In this document: positions 8,875 to 10,406 of the stretch, piece by piece
How positions within the stretch are numbered: position 1 is the first letter of the stretch
Layout: each line of letters begins with the position of its first letter
Origin: Baffinella frigidus
Taxonomy: Eukaryota; Cryptophyceae; Cryptomonadales; Baffinellaceae
Assembly: GCA_026770585.1 (NCBI GenBank)
Contig: MU646388.1
Location: 849,636-860,041 of the forward strand
Length of the DNA: 10,406 nt
Direction: 5' to 3'
Translations under genes and position numbers: made by a program
The notes under the pieces: model-generated
Databases searched by the model: none
Told to the model about the DNA's origin: nothing
Seen by the model: the letters and a program-made list of their open reading frames with translations, nothing else

Positions 8875-9239
8875 TAGAGTTGACGGTGTGGGGTGAAGGG
8901 TGTGGGTTTTAAGTTTTAGGGTTCAAGGTTTGGGGTTTAGGATTCAGGAAACCCCGAAACCAACCATTGCTAGTTCGAAGGGGGGGGAGGTGAGTAGGTA
9001 GGTAGGTAGGGTTTTCGGGGTTGCACAGGGCAAACCCCCTCTTCTTTGCCGAAGAGTGCATCTCACAGGAAGAGAGGCGGTGCAGTGTGGGGGGTTAGGA
9101 GGTTAGGAAGAGGAAGGTTTAGGGGTTCGGGTTTTGGGGGTTGGGGTTTAGGGTTTAGGGTTTAGGGATTAGGGCCTGCTCACCCGTCCAGAGCCACCTC
9201 GAGCCGTTGCGCCACATACTGCAGCCGCGGGTCTGTCAT
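98..9239 (-). CDS. Axonemal dynein heavy chain, N-terminal part of a 15+-exon gene (3' end outside window)
   Basis: The fifteen exons listed below total 1128 nt and splice in frame to 376 residues. Dynein heavy chains are ATP-driven microtubule motors of about 4,500 residues; outer-arm forms drive ciliary and flagellar beating. This segment is the start of the tail (DHC_N1), which binds intermediate chains and other heavy chains; the AAA motor would be encoded further left. Family landmarks occur in the expected order: AIIFY (about 50), FVGKCVWF (90-97), GPDTEYDYW (237-245), an LK..DCK stretch (256-262), NEAKDNVKYL (294-303), IARYYGTRERM (338-348), KITNQMI (354-360). Spacing matches DNAH5/gamma-type chains from memory, without indels in the GPDTE-to-KITNQ part. 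Introns follow GT-AG, with phases 2,0,1,0,0,1,0,0,0,2,2,0,0,0. No stop or frameshift was found. Assignment to dynein heavy chain is firm; the gamma/DNAH5-8 subgroup is probable only. Confidence 0.93.
152..337 (+). repeat. Mixed TTTGGGG / TTTAGGG repeats (intron 14)
   Basis: Degenerate GGTTTAGG and GGTTTGGGG units with point changes, lying between exon 15 and the exon 14 echo. Confidence 0.8.
338..395 (-). pseudogene. Echo of exon 14, 3' part with donor
   Basis: In the intron downstream of exon 14, the 3' half of that exon recurs: codons for TRERMMSL are identical in sequence, followed by an altered LF.K segment and ATCAG|GT. The reading frame is broken by a few missing bases near the end, so it is not usable as the exon end. 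Confidence 0.88.
396..714. other. Rest of intron 14: single-copy AT-richer stretch, then C-rich repeats
   Basis: From about 396 to 600 the sequence is non-repetitive. It includes one GAAAATTACTAC end-like motif at 514-525, resembling the small inverted-repeat family described at 3565. From 605 to 680 the heptamers are in the opposite orientation (CCCTAAACCC on the plus strand). No coding potential was seen. Confidence 0.6.
715..804 (-). CDS. Dynein heavy chain exon 14 (ARYY..ERM / KITNQ motifs)
   Basis: Residues 329-358 (VNNIKMMVTIARYYGTRERM, then MSLFQKITNQ). The acceptor is TCTCAG|G and the donor AATCAG|GTCCAA, phase 0 on both sides. It matches the family pattern N.(I/V)(R/K)M...I(A/S)(R/H)YYNT.ER(M/I)T.LF.K(I/V)TNQ. 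Confidence 0.97.
836..1012 (+). repeat. TTTCGGG / TTGCGGG heptamer array (intron 13)
   Basis: Dense units of GGGTTTC, with a run of four GGGTTGC units, keep a 7-nt register through most of the block. This is the only block dominated by the C variant apart from short runs near 1756-1840. Confidence 0.9.
1018..1051 (-). pseudogene. Echo of exon 13, extreme 3' part with donor
   Basis: Codons for VAMDV.PAL plus the donor CCTG|GTAAAT recur about 230 nt downstream of the real exon 13 end. There is one amino-acid difference from the live exon (L to F) before the homology stops. Confidence 0.85.
1131..1194 (-). pseudogene. Echo of exon 13, 3' part
   Basis: A second downstream copy encodes YTECLYTGGPPVAMD followed by a small rearrangement. 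The donor reads CCTGGC, so the GT is lost. It starts at the exon point TAC ACC GAG, where the upstream echo stops, so the upstream and downstream echoes together tile the whole exon. Confidence 0.9.
1257..1385 (-). CDS. Dynein heavy chain exon 13 (NEAKDNVKYL motif)
   Basis: Residues 286-328, starting VNEMTDALNEAKDNVKYLTA and ending VAMDVLPAL. The acceptor is CTCAG|G and the donor CCCTG|GTAAAC, phase 0 on both sides. NEAKDNVKYL.TLEK...LY is among the strongest signatures of the axonemal heavy-chain tail. It is the longest exon in the window and the most heavily echoed: a 5'-part copy upstream and two 3'-part copies downstream. Confidence 0.97.
1503..1573 (-). pseudogene. Echo of exon 13, 5' part with acceptor
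   Basis: Upstream of exon 13, its first 23 codons recur with an AAAG|GTG acceptor. There are four base differences, three of them synonymous (one Ala to Glu). After GAGAAG the copy runs into intron sequence, with a stop a few codons on and no GT donor, so it cannot be a cassette exon as it stands. Confidence 0.92.
1574..1960 (+). repeat. Mixed heptamer repeats of intron 12, with a faint exon 12 echo
   Basis: Short runs of TTTAGGG, TTTCGGG and GTAGGGTTT. At about 1710-1742 a degenerate copy of the exon 12 end with its donor (CTCCCTG|GTCTTC) can be seen, about 230 nt downstream of the real one. Confidence 0.7.
1961..2000 (-). CDS. Dynein heavy chain exon 12 (40-nt microexon)
   Basis: Residues 272-285 (WTAKSTTMKRWSSL). 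The acceptor is ACCAG|G and the donor CCCTG|GTTTCC. The first base completes the split tryptophan codon. It matches the family pattern AAKS.L(L/M)K.W. Found only by phase-aware joining; it is too short for ORF detection. Confidence 0.93.
2010..2218 (+). repeat. TTTAGGG array grading into TTCAGGG array (intron 11)
   Basis: Perfect GGGTTTA units (about 2054-2089) switch to GGGTTCA units (about 2090-2118), which recur at about 2144-2170. The change of variant is abrupt, while the 7-nt unit length is kept. Confidence 0.9.
2219..2290 (-). CDS. Dynein heavy chain exon 11
   Basis: Residues 248 (last base) to 271 (LQRLNDIAEHLKRADCKLIV then SVL) plus two bases of the next codon. The acceptor is AAACAG|G and the donor CCTCTG|GTTCCC. 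It aligns without gaps to the family pattern W..R(M/L)..(F/L)N.I.EQLK...CK.(V/I).VL. Two upstream copies of its 5' end are present in intron 10. Confidence 0.95.
2515..2540 (-). pseudogene. Echo of exon 11, 5' end with acceptor
   Basis: About the first 10 bases of exon 11 plus the intronic acceptor flank recur with very few differences. The similarity crosses the exon-intron border, as expected for DNA-level tandem duplication rather than a processed copy. Confidence 0.85.
2608..2646 (-). pseudogene. Echo of exon 11, 5' part with acceptor (second copy)
   Basis: Codons for LQRLNDIAEH minus the last base or two recur after an AAACAG acceptor, which is followed here by CTTAC instead of GTTAC. 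It lies further upstream than the other exon 11 echo, within intron 10. Confidence 0.88.
2760..2824 (-). CDS. Dynein heavy chain exon 10 (GPDTE..YW motif)
   Basis: Residues 227-247 (VDKKGAKEDAGPDTEYDYWR then V) plus two bases of the arginine codon. The acceptor is TCGCAG|G and the donor GTCAG|GTCTGT. GPDTEYDYW is a hallmark of the DHC_N1 region of outer-arm-type axonemal dyneins (GP..E...W in most heavy chains). Confidence 0.97.
2849..2992. mobile_element. MITE-like inverted-repeat element, 144 bp
   Basis: The terminal inverted repeats are 28 bp (2849-2876 and 2965-2992) and match at 26 positions. Both contain the near-palindrome AACTGAATCAGTT. The centre is AT-rich and non-coding. The element lies about 24 nt upstream of the exon 10 acceptor. 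No transposase is present, so it would be a non-autonomous element; a target-site duplication is not clear. Confidence 0.7.
2993..3245. other. Non-repetitive part of intron 9
   Basis: This block has no heptamers. It contains a good plus-strand donor-like site (CCG|GTAAGTTTA at 3060) after a short open frame, but no recognisable protein. I see no clear function. Confidence 0.4.
3246..3305. mobile_element. Small inverted-repeat element, copy A (60 bp)
   Basis: Its ends AAAAATTACTAT and TGGCAATTTT are near-inverted. Its core (GGATCGT...TAGT.ATAGTAAAGCAGTTG) is shared with the copies at 3503, 3565 and 6597. Confidence 0.7.
3371..3440 (-). pseudogene. Echo of exon 9, 3' part
   Basis: Codons for TFEDLCEAWSNVIDKFLHA recur about 260 nt downstream of the live exon end. 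Against exon 9 I count eight differing codons, five of them synonymous. The donor position reads GCG|GTCC. The reading frame stays open over the copy. The 5' side breaks down into a small TTCTCGAA repeat (3423-3470). Confidence 0.88.
3503..3560. mobile_element. Small inverted-repeat element, copy B
   Basis: It reads GCAAATTACTACAC...AAGCAATTGTGCGGTAGAT, a diverged member of the family, directly followed by copy C. Confidence 0.6.
3565..3630. mobile_element. Small inverted-repeat element, copy C (66 bp, best preserved)
   Basis: Termini GAAAATTACTAC and GTGGTAATTTTC are inverted with one mismatch in 12. The interior has a (TAG) run and AAAGCAGTTGTGTGG. Only four intron bases separate it from exon 9, so any intron 9 transcript begins almost directly with this element. 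Confidence 0.75.
3635..3700 (-). CDS. Dynein heavy chain exon 9
   Basis: Residues 205-226 (ILIHFENLCEAWSNVIDKLL then HE). The acceptor is GCGCAG|A and the donor CACGAG|GTGCGA, phase 0 on both sides. It matches the family helix '..(I/V)......W...I...L' just before the GPDTE motif. The donor is followed after only four intron bases by a 66-bp inverted-repeat element. Confidence 0.93.
3721..3845 (+). repeat. 48-bp tandem repeat, about 2.6 units (intron 8)
   Basis: The phrase CAGAATCCCGAACCAGAACC starts at 3721, 3769 and 3817, an exact 48-nt spacing. Within each unit, a second AATCCCGAACC copy shows an internal half-repeat. It ends about 20 nt from the exon 9 acceptor. Confidence 0.9.
3886..3937. 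repeat. Perfect 20-bp hairpin
   Basis: Arms 3886-3905 and 3918-3937 are exact reverse complements (TTCGACCCCGCTCTAACCCA), separated by 12 nt. It is intron 8 sequence with no coding role visible. Confidence 0.95.
3991..4043. repeat. Second perfect 20-bp hairpin in a GGTTCGAA-rich block
   Basis: Arms 3991-4010 and 4024-4043 (GGTTCGAAGTTGAGTTGGAG and its complement) are separated by 13 nt. Further partial complements (CAACTCAAC, CTTCGAACCC) continue to about 4080. The block is probably an amplified palindromic repeat. Confidence 0.95.
4163..4228 (-). CDS. Dynein heavy chain exon 8
   Basis: Residues 183-204 (DPKFMKIENKQSAWARAAMD then SD). The acceptor is AACCAG|G and the donor TCCGAC|GTACAC, phase 0 on both sides. 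It sits where family members have a variable stretch ending in (N/D)(P/S)(D/E) before the next helix. No copies were seen nearby. Confidence 0.88.
4229..4437 (+). repeat. TTTAGGG / TTGAGGG arrays (intron 7)
   Basis: Runs of GGGTTGA (about 4303-4360) and perfect GGGTTTA (about 4377-4410). The whole 209-nt intron is heptamer sequence. Confidence 0.9.
4438..4484 (-). CDS. Dynein heavy chain exon 7
   Basis: Residues 167 (second part) to 182 (TAVKSLNQEVELQAP). The acceptor is CCCCAG|G and the donor GCGCCG|GTACAC. It corresponds to the '..AV.SL...(V/I)(E/N)L..' segment after the NWG helix of gamma/DNAH5-like chains. A diverged 5' copy lies about 180 nt upstream in intron 6. Confidence 0.9.
4505..4612 (+). 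repeat. 26-bp minisatellite, about four units (intron 6)
   Basis: Units starting CAAACTGCGTCCAAAAATAC at 4526, 4552 and 4578 are exactly 26 nt apart, with a partial unit before and after. A solitary matching unit occurs at 5783-5803 in intron 5, so it is also dispersed. Confidence 0.95.
4666..4707 (-). pseudogene. Echo of exon 7, 5' part with acceptor
   Basis: It begins ACCCAG|GCAC and keeps TAV...QEV in frame (TAVENPDQEVDHGT against TAVKSLNQEVELQAP). It is more diverged than the other echoes. It lies about 180 nt upstream of exon 7. Confidence 0.82.
4708..4940. other. Rest of intron 6: sparse G-rich repeats and a short direct repeat
   Basis: A repeat of 'aagttgacttaacaagta' occurs at 4750-4790 next to a GTCAACTTGAGTTGAC near-palindrome. 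The remainder is weakly heptamer-like. No coding sequence was recognised. Confidence 0.5.
4941..5131. mobile_element. MITE-like inverted-repeat element, 191 bp
   Basis: Terminal inverted repeats of 30 bp (4941-4970 and 5102-5131) match at 26 positions, with ends CCACTCGAG... and ...CTCGTGTGG. A GAGGGG on each side could be a target-site duplication. The interior is AT-rich and non-coding and includes a GAAAGTTACTACACA motif near 5058. It lies 14 nt after the exon 6 donor. Confidence 0.7.
5146..5242 (-). CDS. Dynein heavy chain exon 6
   Basis: Residues 135-166 (VYQPMVSMHDNWGQ... ending VNKFDNFL) plus one base of codon 167. The acceptor is TCCCAG|G and the donor CCTCG|GTCTGT. NWG followed by a hydrophobic F...(L/V)..F helix is typical of DHC_N1 ('..P.L....NWG...'). 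A 191-bp inverted-repeat element begins 14 nt after the donor. Confidence 0.94.
5250..5460 (+). repeat. TGTGGGG heptamer array (intron 5)
   Basis: GGTGTGG/GGCGTGG units run from about 5290 to 5420, again with a 7-nt unit, flanked by TTTGGGG-type units. Open frames here (VWGVGCGVWG-like) are repeat translations only. Confidence 0.9.
5461..5660. other. Non-repetitive part of intron 5
   Basis: A unique-looking block with a minus-strand open frame (NELILVNVKLYPMLVA) that I cannot match to dynein or another family. It may be remnant inserted sequence. No splice-compatible exon could be justified. Confidence 0.4.
5661..5723 (-). pseudogene. Echo of exon 5, 3' part
   Basis: It encodes DLLCGDASGFPLVSFHTSFS then Q, in an open frame, about 160 nt downstream of the live exon 5. 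By hand count seven codons differ from exon 5, five of them synonymous. The donor GT is replaced (CGCAG|TCCT), so it cannot terminate the exon. Confidence 0.92.
5880..5960 (-). CDS. Dynein heavy chain exon 5
   Basis: Residues 108-134 (LKTVESDLLCGDASG... ending FHNSFSQ). The acceptor is CGCCAG|T and the donor TCTCAG|GTTTCC, phase 0 on both sides. It precedes VYQPMV of exon 6, matching the family pattern of a hydrophobic helix leading into (V/I)Y.P. Two upstream 5'-part copies and one downstream 3'-part copy are present. Confidence 0.93.
6064..6110 (-). pseudogene. Echo of exon 5, 5' part with acceptor (copy 1)
   Basis: GCGCAG|TTGAAAACGG then LKTVKSDLLCVDAS. Homology stops after DAS. It shares extra flanking sequence with the next echo, so the pair arose by a roughly 135-bp tandem duplication. 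Confidence 0.9.
6200..6249 (-). pseudogene. Echo of exon 5, 5' part with acceptor (copy 2)
   Basis: CGCCAG|TTGAAAACGG then LKTVDLDLLCGDAS, diverging at the same point as copy 1. Positions 6031-6110 and 6166-6249 align as tandem units. Confidence 0.9.
6250..6496. other. Intron 4 stretch with a GGTTTAGTCAACA triplicate
   Basis: GGTTTAGTCAACA occurs three times (about 6414, 6450, 6470). The rest is unique, with short heptamer runs at the left. No coding potential was recognised. Confidence 0.5.
6497..6528 (-). pseudogene. Echo of exon 4, extreme 3' part with donor
   Basis: ATNDKALE-type codons followed by GAG|GTGACC recur, matching the live GAG|GTGAAC. The copy is about 30 nt and runs directly into CCCTAAACCC. 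Confidence 0.85.
6544..6596 (-). pseudogene. Echo of exon 4, 3' part
   Basis: It encodes GKCVGFTRASNDTAVE against the live GKCVWFTRASNDKAVE. The donor is mutated (GAG|ATATAG). Small inverted-repeat copy D begins exactly where the homology stops. Confidence 0.9.
6597..6653. mobile_element. Small inverted-repeat element, copy D (57 bp)
   Basis: GAAATTACTACACA...GGATCATTCTAGTAATAGTAAAG...TTGTGGTAAATTT: same ends and core as copies A-C, in the same orientation. Confidence 0.7.
6690..6775. repeat. Imperfect inverted repeat near the exon 4 donor
   Basis: GATGATAGACTCAGGGT at about 6693-6709 pairs with ACCCTGAGTCGTTCATCA at about 6757-6774. The palindrome GTATACAACGTATAC follows at 6778-6792. It could be a very small inverted-repeat element. 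Confidence 0.55.
6808..6914 (-). CDS. Dynein heavy chain exon 4
   Basis: Residues 72 (second part) to 107, including KRHKLTLTRPPPEETFVGKC and VWFTRASNDKAVE. The acceptor is AGCAG|A and the donor GTCGAG|GTGAAC. The exon starts with two bases that complete GAC and ends in phase 0. The G.CV.F.R stretch is the second beta element of the DHC_N1 start. Five partial copies of this exon lie in the two flanking introns; this is the only copy with both ends intact. Confidence 0.92.
6985..7040 (-). pseudogene. Echo of exon 4, 5' part with acceptor (copy 1)
   Basis: CAG|ACAACGCGAAGCGGCAT then NAKRHQLTLTHPLP, matching the live NQKRHKLTLTRPPP. Homology decays after that. Confidence 0.88.
7118..7143 (-). 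pseudogene. Echo of exon 4, internal fragment
   Basis: A 26-nt piece (ACGTCTCCTCTGGAGGAGGG on the plus strand) corresponds to the PPPEET part of exon 4, truncated on both sides. Confidence 0.65.
7146..7220 (+). repeat. About 20-23 bp tandem repeat, three units
   Basis: TTTTGCACC.GAGTGTTGAC-like units begin at 7146, 7169 and 7189, with a partial unit at 7212. It is wedged between exon 4 echoes. Confidence 0.8.
7255..7312 (-). pseudogene. Echo of exon 4, 5' part with acceptor (copy 2)
   Basis: CAG|ACAACTGCAGGCGGCAT then NCRRHKLTRTHPPPPKETF, covering the same region as copy 1 and continuing past it. It lies about 390 nt upstream of exon 4. Confidence 0.88.
7313..7500. other. Intron 3 stretch, mostly unique
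   Basis: After a G-run (7327-7370) comes a unique block. On the minus strand it holds a CGCCAG acceptor-like site and a short open frame (VNRKAIPRRKYF), but it has no similarity I recognise and would disrupt the in-phase exon 3 to exon 4 join. Confidence 0.45.
7822..7856 (-). pseudogene. Echo of exon 3, 3' part with donor (copy 1)
   Basis: GEKGQFDSTA then CCAG|GTTCC, against the live GEKGRFDNTP with CCAG|GTCGC. Confidence 0.88.
7983..8017 (-). pseudogene. Echo of exon 3, 3' part with donor (copy 2)
   Basis: GEKERFDSTP then CTCCAG|GTCGCTTG. The donor and intronic flank are identical to those of live exon 3, and the copy lies about 90 nt downstream of it. Confidence 0.92.
8069..8147 (-). CDS. 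Dynein heavy chain exon 3
   Basis: Residues 46-71 (DGPQAIIFYCRTE... ending GRFDNTP) plus one base of codon 72. The acceptor is ATCAG|G and the donor CTCCAG|GTCGCT. GPQAIIFY matches the G(P/L)...(F/I)FY strand of dynein tails. Two truncated copies of its 3' end lie downstream in intron 3. Confidence 0.92.
8155..8455 (+). repeat. TTTAGGG / CTTAGGG / CGTAGGG arrays (intron 2)
   Basis: GGGCTTA and GGGTTTA units alternate in short homogeneous runs (about 8236-8340). The intron contains essentially nothing else. Confidence 0.9.
8459..8537 (-). CDS. Dynein heavy chain exon 2
   Basis: Residues 20-45 (YVYTPSVPKFLENTRV... ending LALFQK). The acceptor is ACCAG|G and the donor AAAAG|GTACAG. The first base completes the split glycine codon of exon 1 and the exon ends in phase 0. 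This corresponds to the helix-rich early tail before the 'FFY' strand in DNAH5-like chains. Similarity is weak on its own; the exon is supported by frame and phase on both sides and by its contrast with the surrounding heptamer repeats. Confidence 0.85.
8541..9183 (+). repeat. Intron 1: long degenerate G-rich heptamer field
   Basis: GGTTTGGGGTTTGGAGTTAGGG-type units with larger recurring blocks ('gcagctagggtt' at about 8592 and 8737). GGGTGAA/GGGTTGA runs lie at about 8780-8890, and a GTAG run (8995-9010). A short non-repetitive patch at 9020-9095 shows no recognisable feature. Confidence 0.8.
9184..9239 (-). CDS. Dynein heavy chain exon 1 (start codon)
   Basis: Residues 1-19, beginning MTDPRLQYVAQRLEVALDG, with the last glycine codon split by the intron (donor GACGG|GTGAGC). 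The frame has a TGA at 9342-9344 and no ATG between it and 9239, so this ATG is the first available start. The sequence just before it is purine-rich, which argues against an intron acceptor there. D.R..YVA..L resembles the conserved early tail helix in gamma/DNAH5-type chains. Those often have some tens more residues before it, so an additional upstream exon is not excluded. Confidence 0.75.
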
Positions 9240-9762
9240 CCTGCTCCTCCAGCTTTCCCTGCCACGCCCAGCTTTCCGAAACGCGGGTGCCCGACAAGCT
9301 GGTGCCCTTCCGCGCGCTGTGGGCTCCCAGCGGCAGCACAATCACGCGGGTCGGTGTGGCCTTCTGAGATCACCGCCACGCCGCTCCACCTCGATGCCCC
9401 CTCCGCCTCTCGCAGCTTGGTCCACGCTGCTCTTCTCGTCCTTCCCGCCCTGGGTCCCCACCTGATGCGCTCTCCCTGCCTCGCTCGCTGCCGGCAGTGC
9501 GGCTTCTCAGCAATCGCGTAGCAGGGCGGTTATCAGACGCGAGACAGCGTGCGGTGACATCCTCGTCAGGCCACGGCGCGGAGCTCTATACAGGGAATCA
9601 GAGGCAGTTCTCCTTCCGCCCCGACAGTTGTTGGTGGGAATCTAGCGGCTGGAATTGGAGCCCTTTTCCAGGATGCTTTACAAACAAAAAGACGATTCTG
9701 GTCAAAATGATGGTCAAAATTTCGCTCCTCCAATGAAACCAAGGAACACAAAGTAACTATAA
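9240..9762. promoter_or_regulatory. GC-rich region upstream of the dynein start; likely 5' UTR / promoter
   Basis: This stretch lies between the dynein ATG (reading left) and the Gag-like frame (reading right). It is GC- and CpG-rich from about 9240 to 9560 and free of the heptamer repeats that fill the introns. I found no certain TATA box, and the open frames here show no recognisable motif. It should hold the dynein 5' UTR and promoter, but no transcription start can be placed by eye. From about 9600 the composition shifts to AT-richer sequence, which may mark the edge of the neighbouring element. Confidence 0.4.
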
Positions 9763-9882
9763 ACATGGCACTTGTACGCGCAATCTTCTTCCAAAAAAAA
9801 CACAGTTACCAGACTCGTATTTCCCCTACATACAGATACAGAACACACTAAACCCACTGCAACTCAACATGCCGCCTACAGG

Positions 9883-10386
9883 ATGGCCCTCAACTTCCTT
9901 ACAGAAATTGCACTCCAGGCTTTTAGAACAGATGACGGCATATACCCTGCAACCGCCCCTGCCACCTGCCAAGAAGACTACTCTGGCGACCTGAAACCAA
10001 AGGCCACTAACAACAAAGGCCCCATAACTCTACCCCCACAACAACCCCCCTTCTCCTGGCCAAACCTGAACCCCAACAAACAGAAATCTCTCCCAAACAA
10101 GCAAAACCAACAACCAGGACCAACTAACCCAATCCCAGACCCTGAACAATCCAAGAAAAGACCCAACTCTCCGTACCCCTGGGAGTACTGCAACAAATGC
10201 TGGGACTTTGGTGACCACTATTCTGACTTGTGCCATGAACCTACACCAAAAACACGCCCAACTGACCTTTATACTCAAATTGAAAAACTAAAGAAGGTGA
10301 ACAAGATGGCCTACAATCGCCACAAAACGCAAAAGCGGAAATCAACCAACACCGATAGAGCGTCGGGAGGCAGGGCAACAGATTAA
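9883..10386 (+). CDS. Gag-like zinc-knuckle ORF, probable retroelement fragment
   Basis: The frame is open from 9763 and has its first in-frame ATG at 9883, giving 167 residues ending in TAA; the true start could lie upstream or be supplied by another frame. A Pro/Asn/Gln-rich low-complexity stretch (about residues 45-100) precedes C103-x2-C106-x5-H112-x4-C117, inside YCNKCWDFGDHYSDLC. This is one residue longer than the classical retroviral-type CX2CX4HX4C knuckle. A Lys/Arg-rich tail follows (IEKLKKVNKMAYNRHKTQKR). That order (disordered, knuckle, basic) is usual for Gag or LINE ORF1 nucleic-acid-binding proteins of retrotransposons. No protease, reverse transcriptase or LTR is visible before the window ends 20 nt later. 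The base composition is A/C-rich, unlike the dynein exons. The retroelement origin is inferred. Confidence 0.45.
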   Translation: MALNFLTEIALQAFRTDDGIYPATAPATCQEDYSGDLKPKATNNKGPITLPPQQPPFSWPNLNPNKQKSLPNKQNQQPGPTNPIPDPEQSKKRPNSPYPWEYCNKCWDFGDHYSDLCHEPTPKTRPTDLYTQIEKLKKVNKMAYNRHKTQKRKSTNTDRASGGRATD

Positions 10387-10406
10387 AAACAATGAGACAA
10401 CGGGGG

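Noticed and set aside
98-9239. The whole locus as a decayed dynein pseudogene
   Set aside because: The fifteen exons keep frame, phases, splice sites and all expected motifs. Only the extra intronic copies show damage.
9207-9521. Plus-strand 104-residue open frame
   Set aside because: It overlaps dynein exon 1 antisense, lies in GC-rich DNA where open frames are common, and has no recognisable motif.

Overview
The window is eukaryotic nuclear DNA. Most of it is the 5' end of one gene on the minus strand: an axonemal dynein heavy chain, closest in my reading to the outer-arm gamma / DNAH5-DNAH8 group. I traced fifteen short exons (40-129 nt) between 9239 and 98. They join without a frame break through GT-AG introns into 376 residues covering the start of the tail (DHC_N1 region). 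Only about 12% of the gene span is coding. A dynein heavy chain means a flagellate or ciliate cell. The plant/algal-type telomere-like heptamers (TTTAGGG and variants) filling the introns fit a flagellate alga, perhaps a prasinophyte-like green alga, but that is an inference and no marker here fixes the species.

Layout, in gene order from high to low coordinates. 9883-10406 holds an A/C-rich plus-strand ORF with a zinc-knuckle-like motif, probably part of a retroelement. 9240-9762 is a GC-rich intergenic or promoter stretch. The dynein start codon is at 9239. Exons 1-15 then run down to 98, separated by introns of about 209-1154 nt. The gene continues beyond position 1 of the window.

The introns have three layers. 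(1) Degenerate 7-nt telomere-like arrays, each locally made of one variant (TTTGGGG, TTTCGGG, TTTAGGG, TTCAGGG, TTGAGGG, CTTAGGG, TGTGGGG, CACCAAA). They are mostly G-rich on the plus strand, that is on the dynein template strand. (2) Partial copies ('echoes') of the neighbouring exon, with a strict polarity: introns upstream of an exon carry copies of its 5' part with the acceptor, and introns downstream carry copies of its 3' part with the donor. At least eight exons show this. (3) Small inverted-repeat elements (MITE-like), several lying within 4-25 nt of a splice junction, plus minisatellites and perfect hairpins.

The most interesting signal is the set of polarised exon echoes embedded in heptamer arrays. 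It looks like a record of intron growth by repeated tandem duplication across exon-intron borders. Several echoes differ from the live exon mainly at synonymous sites, which hints that the working copy or splice site may have changed over time.
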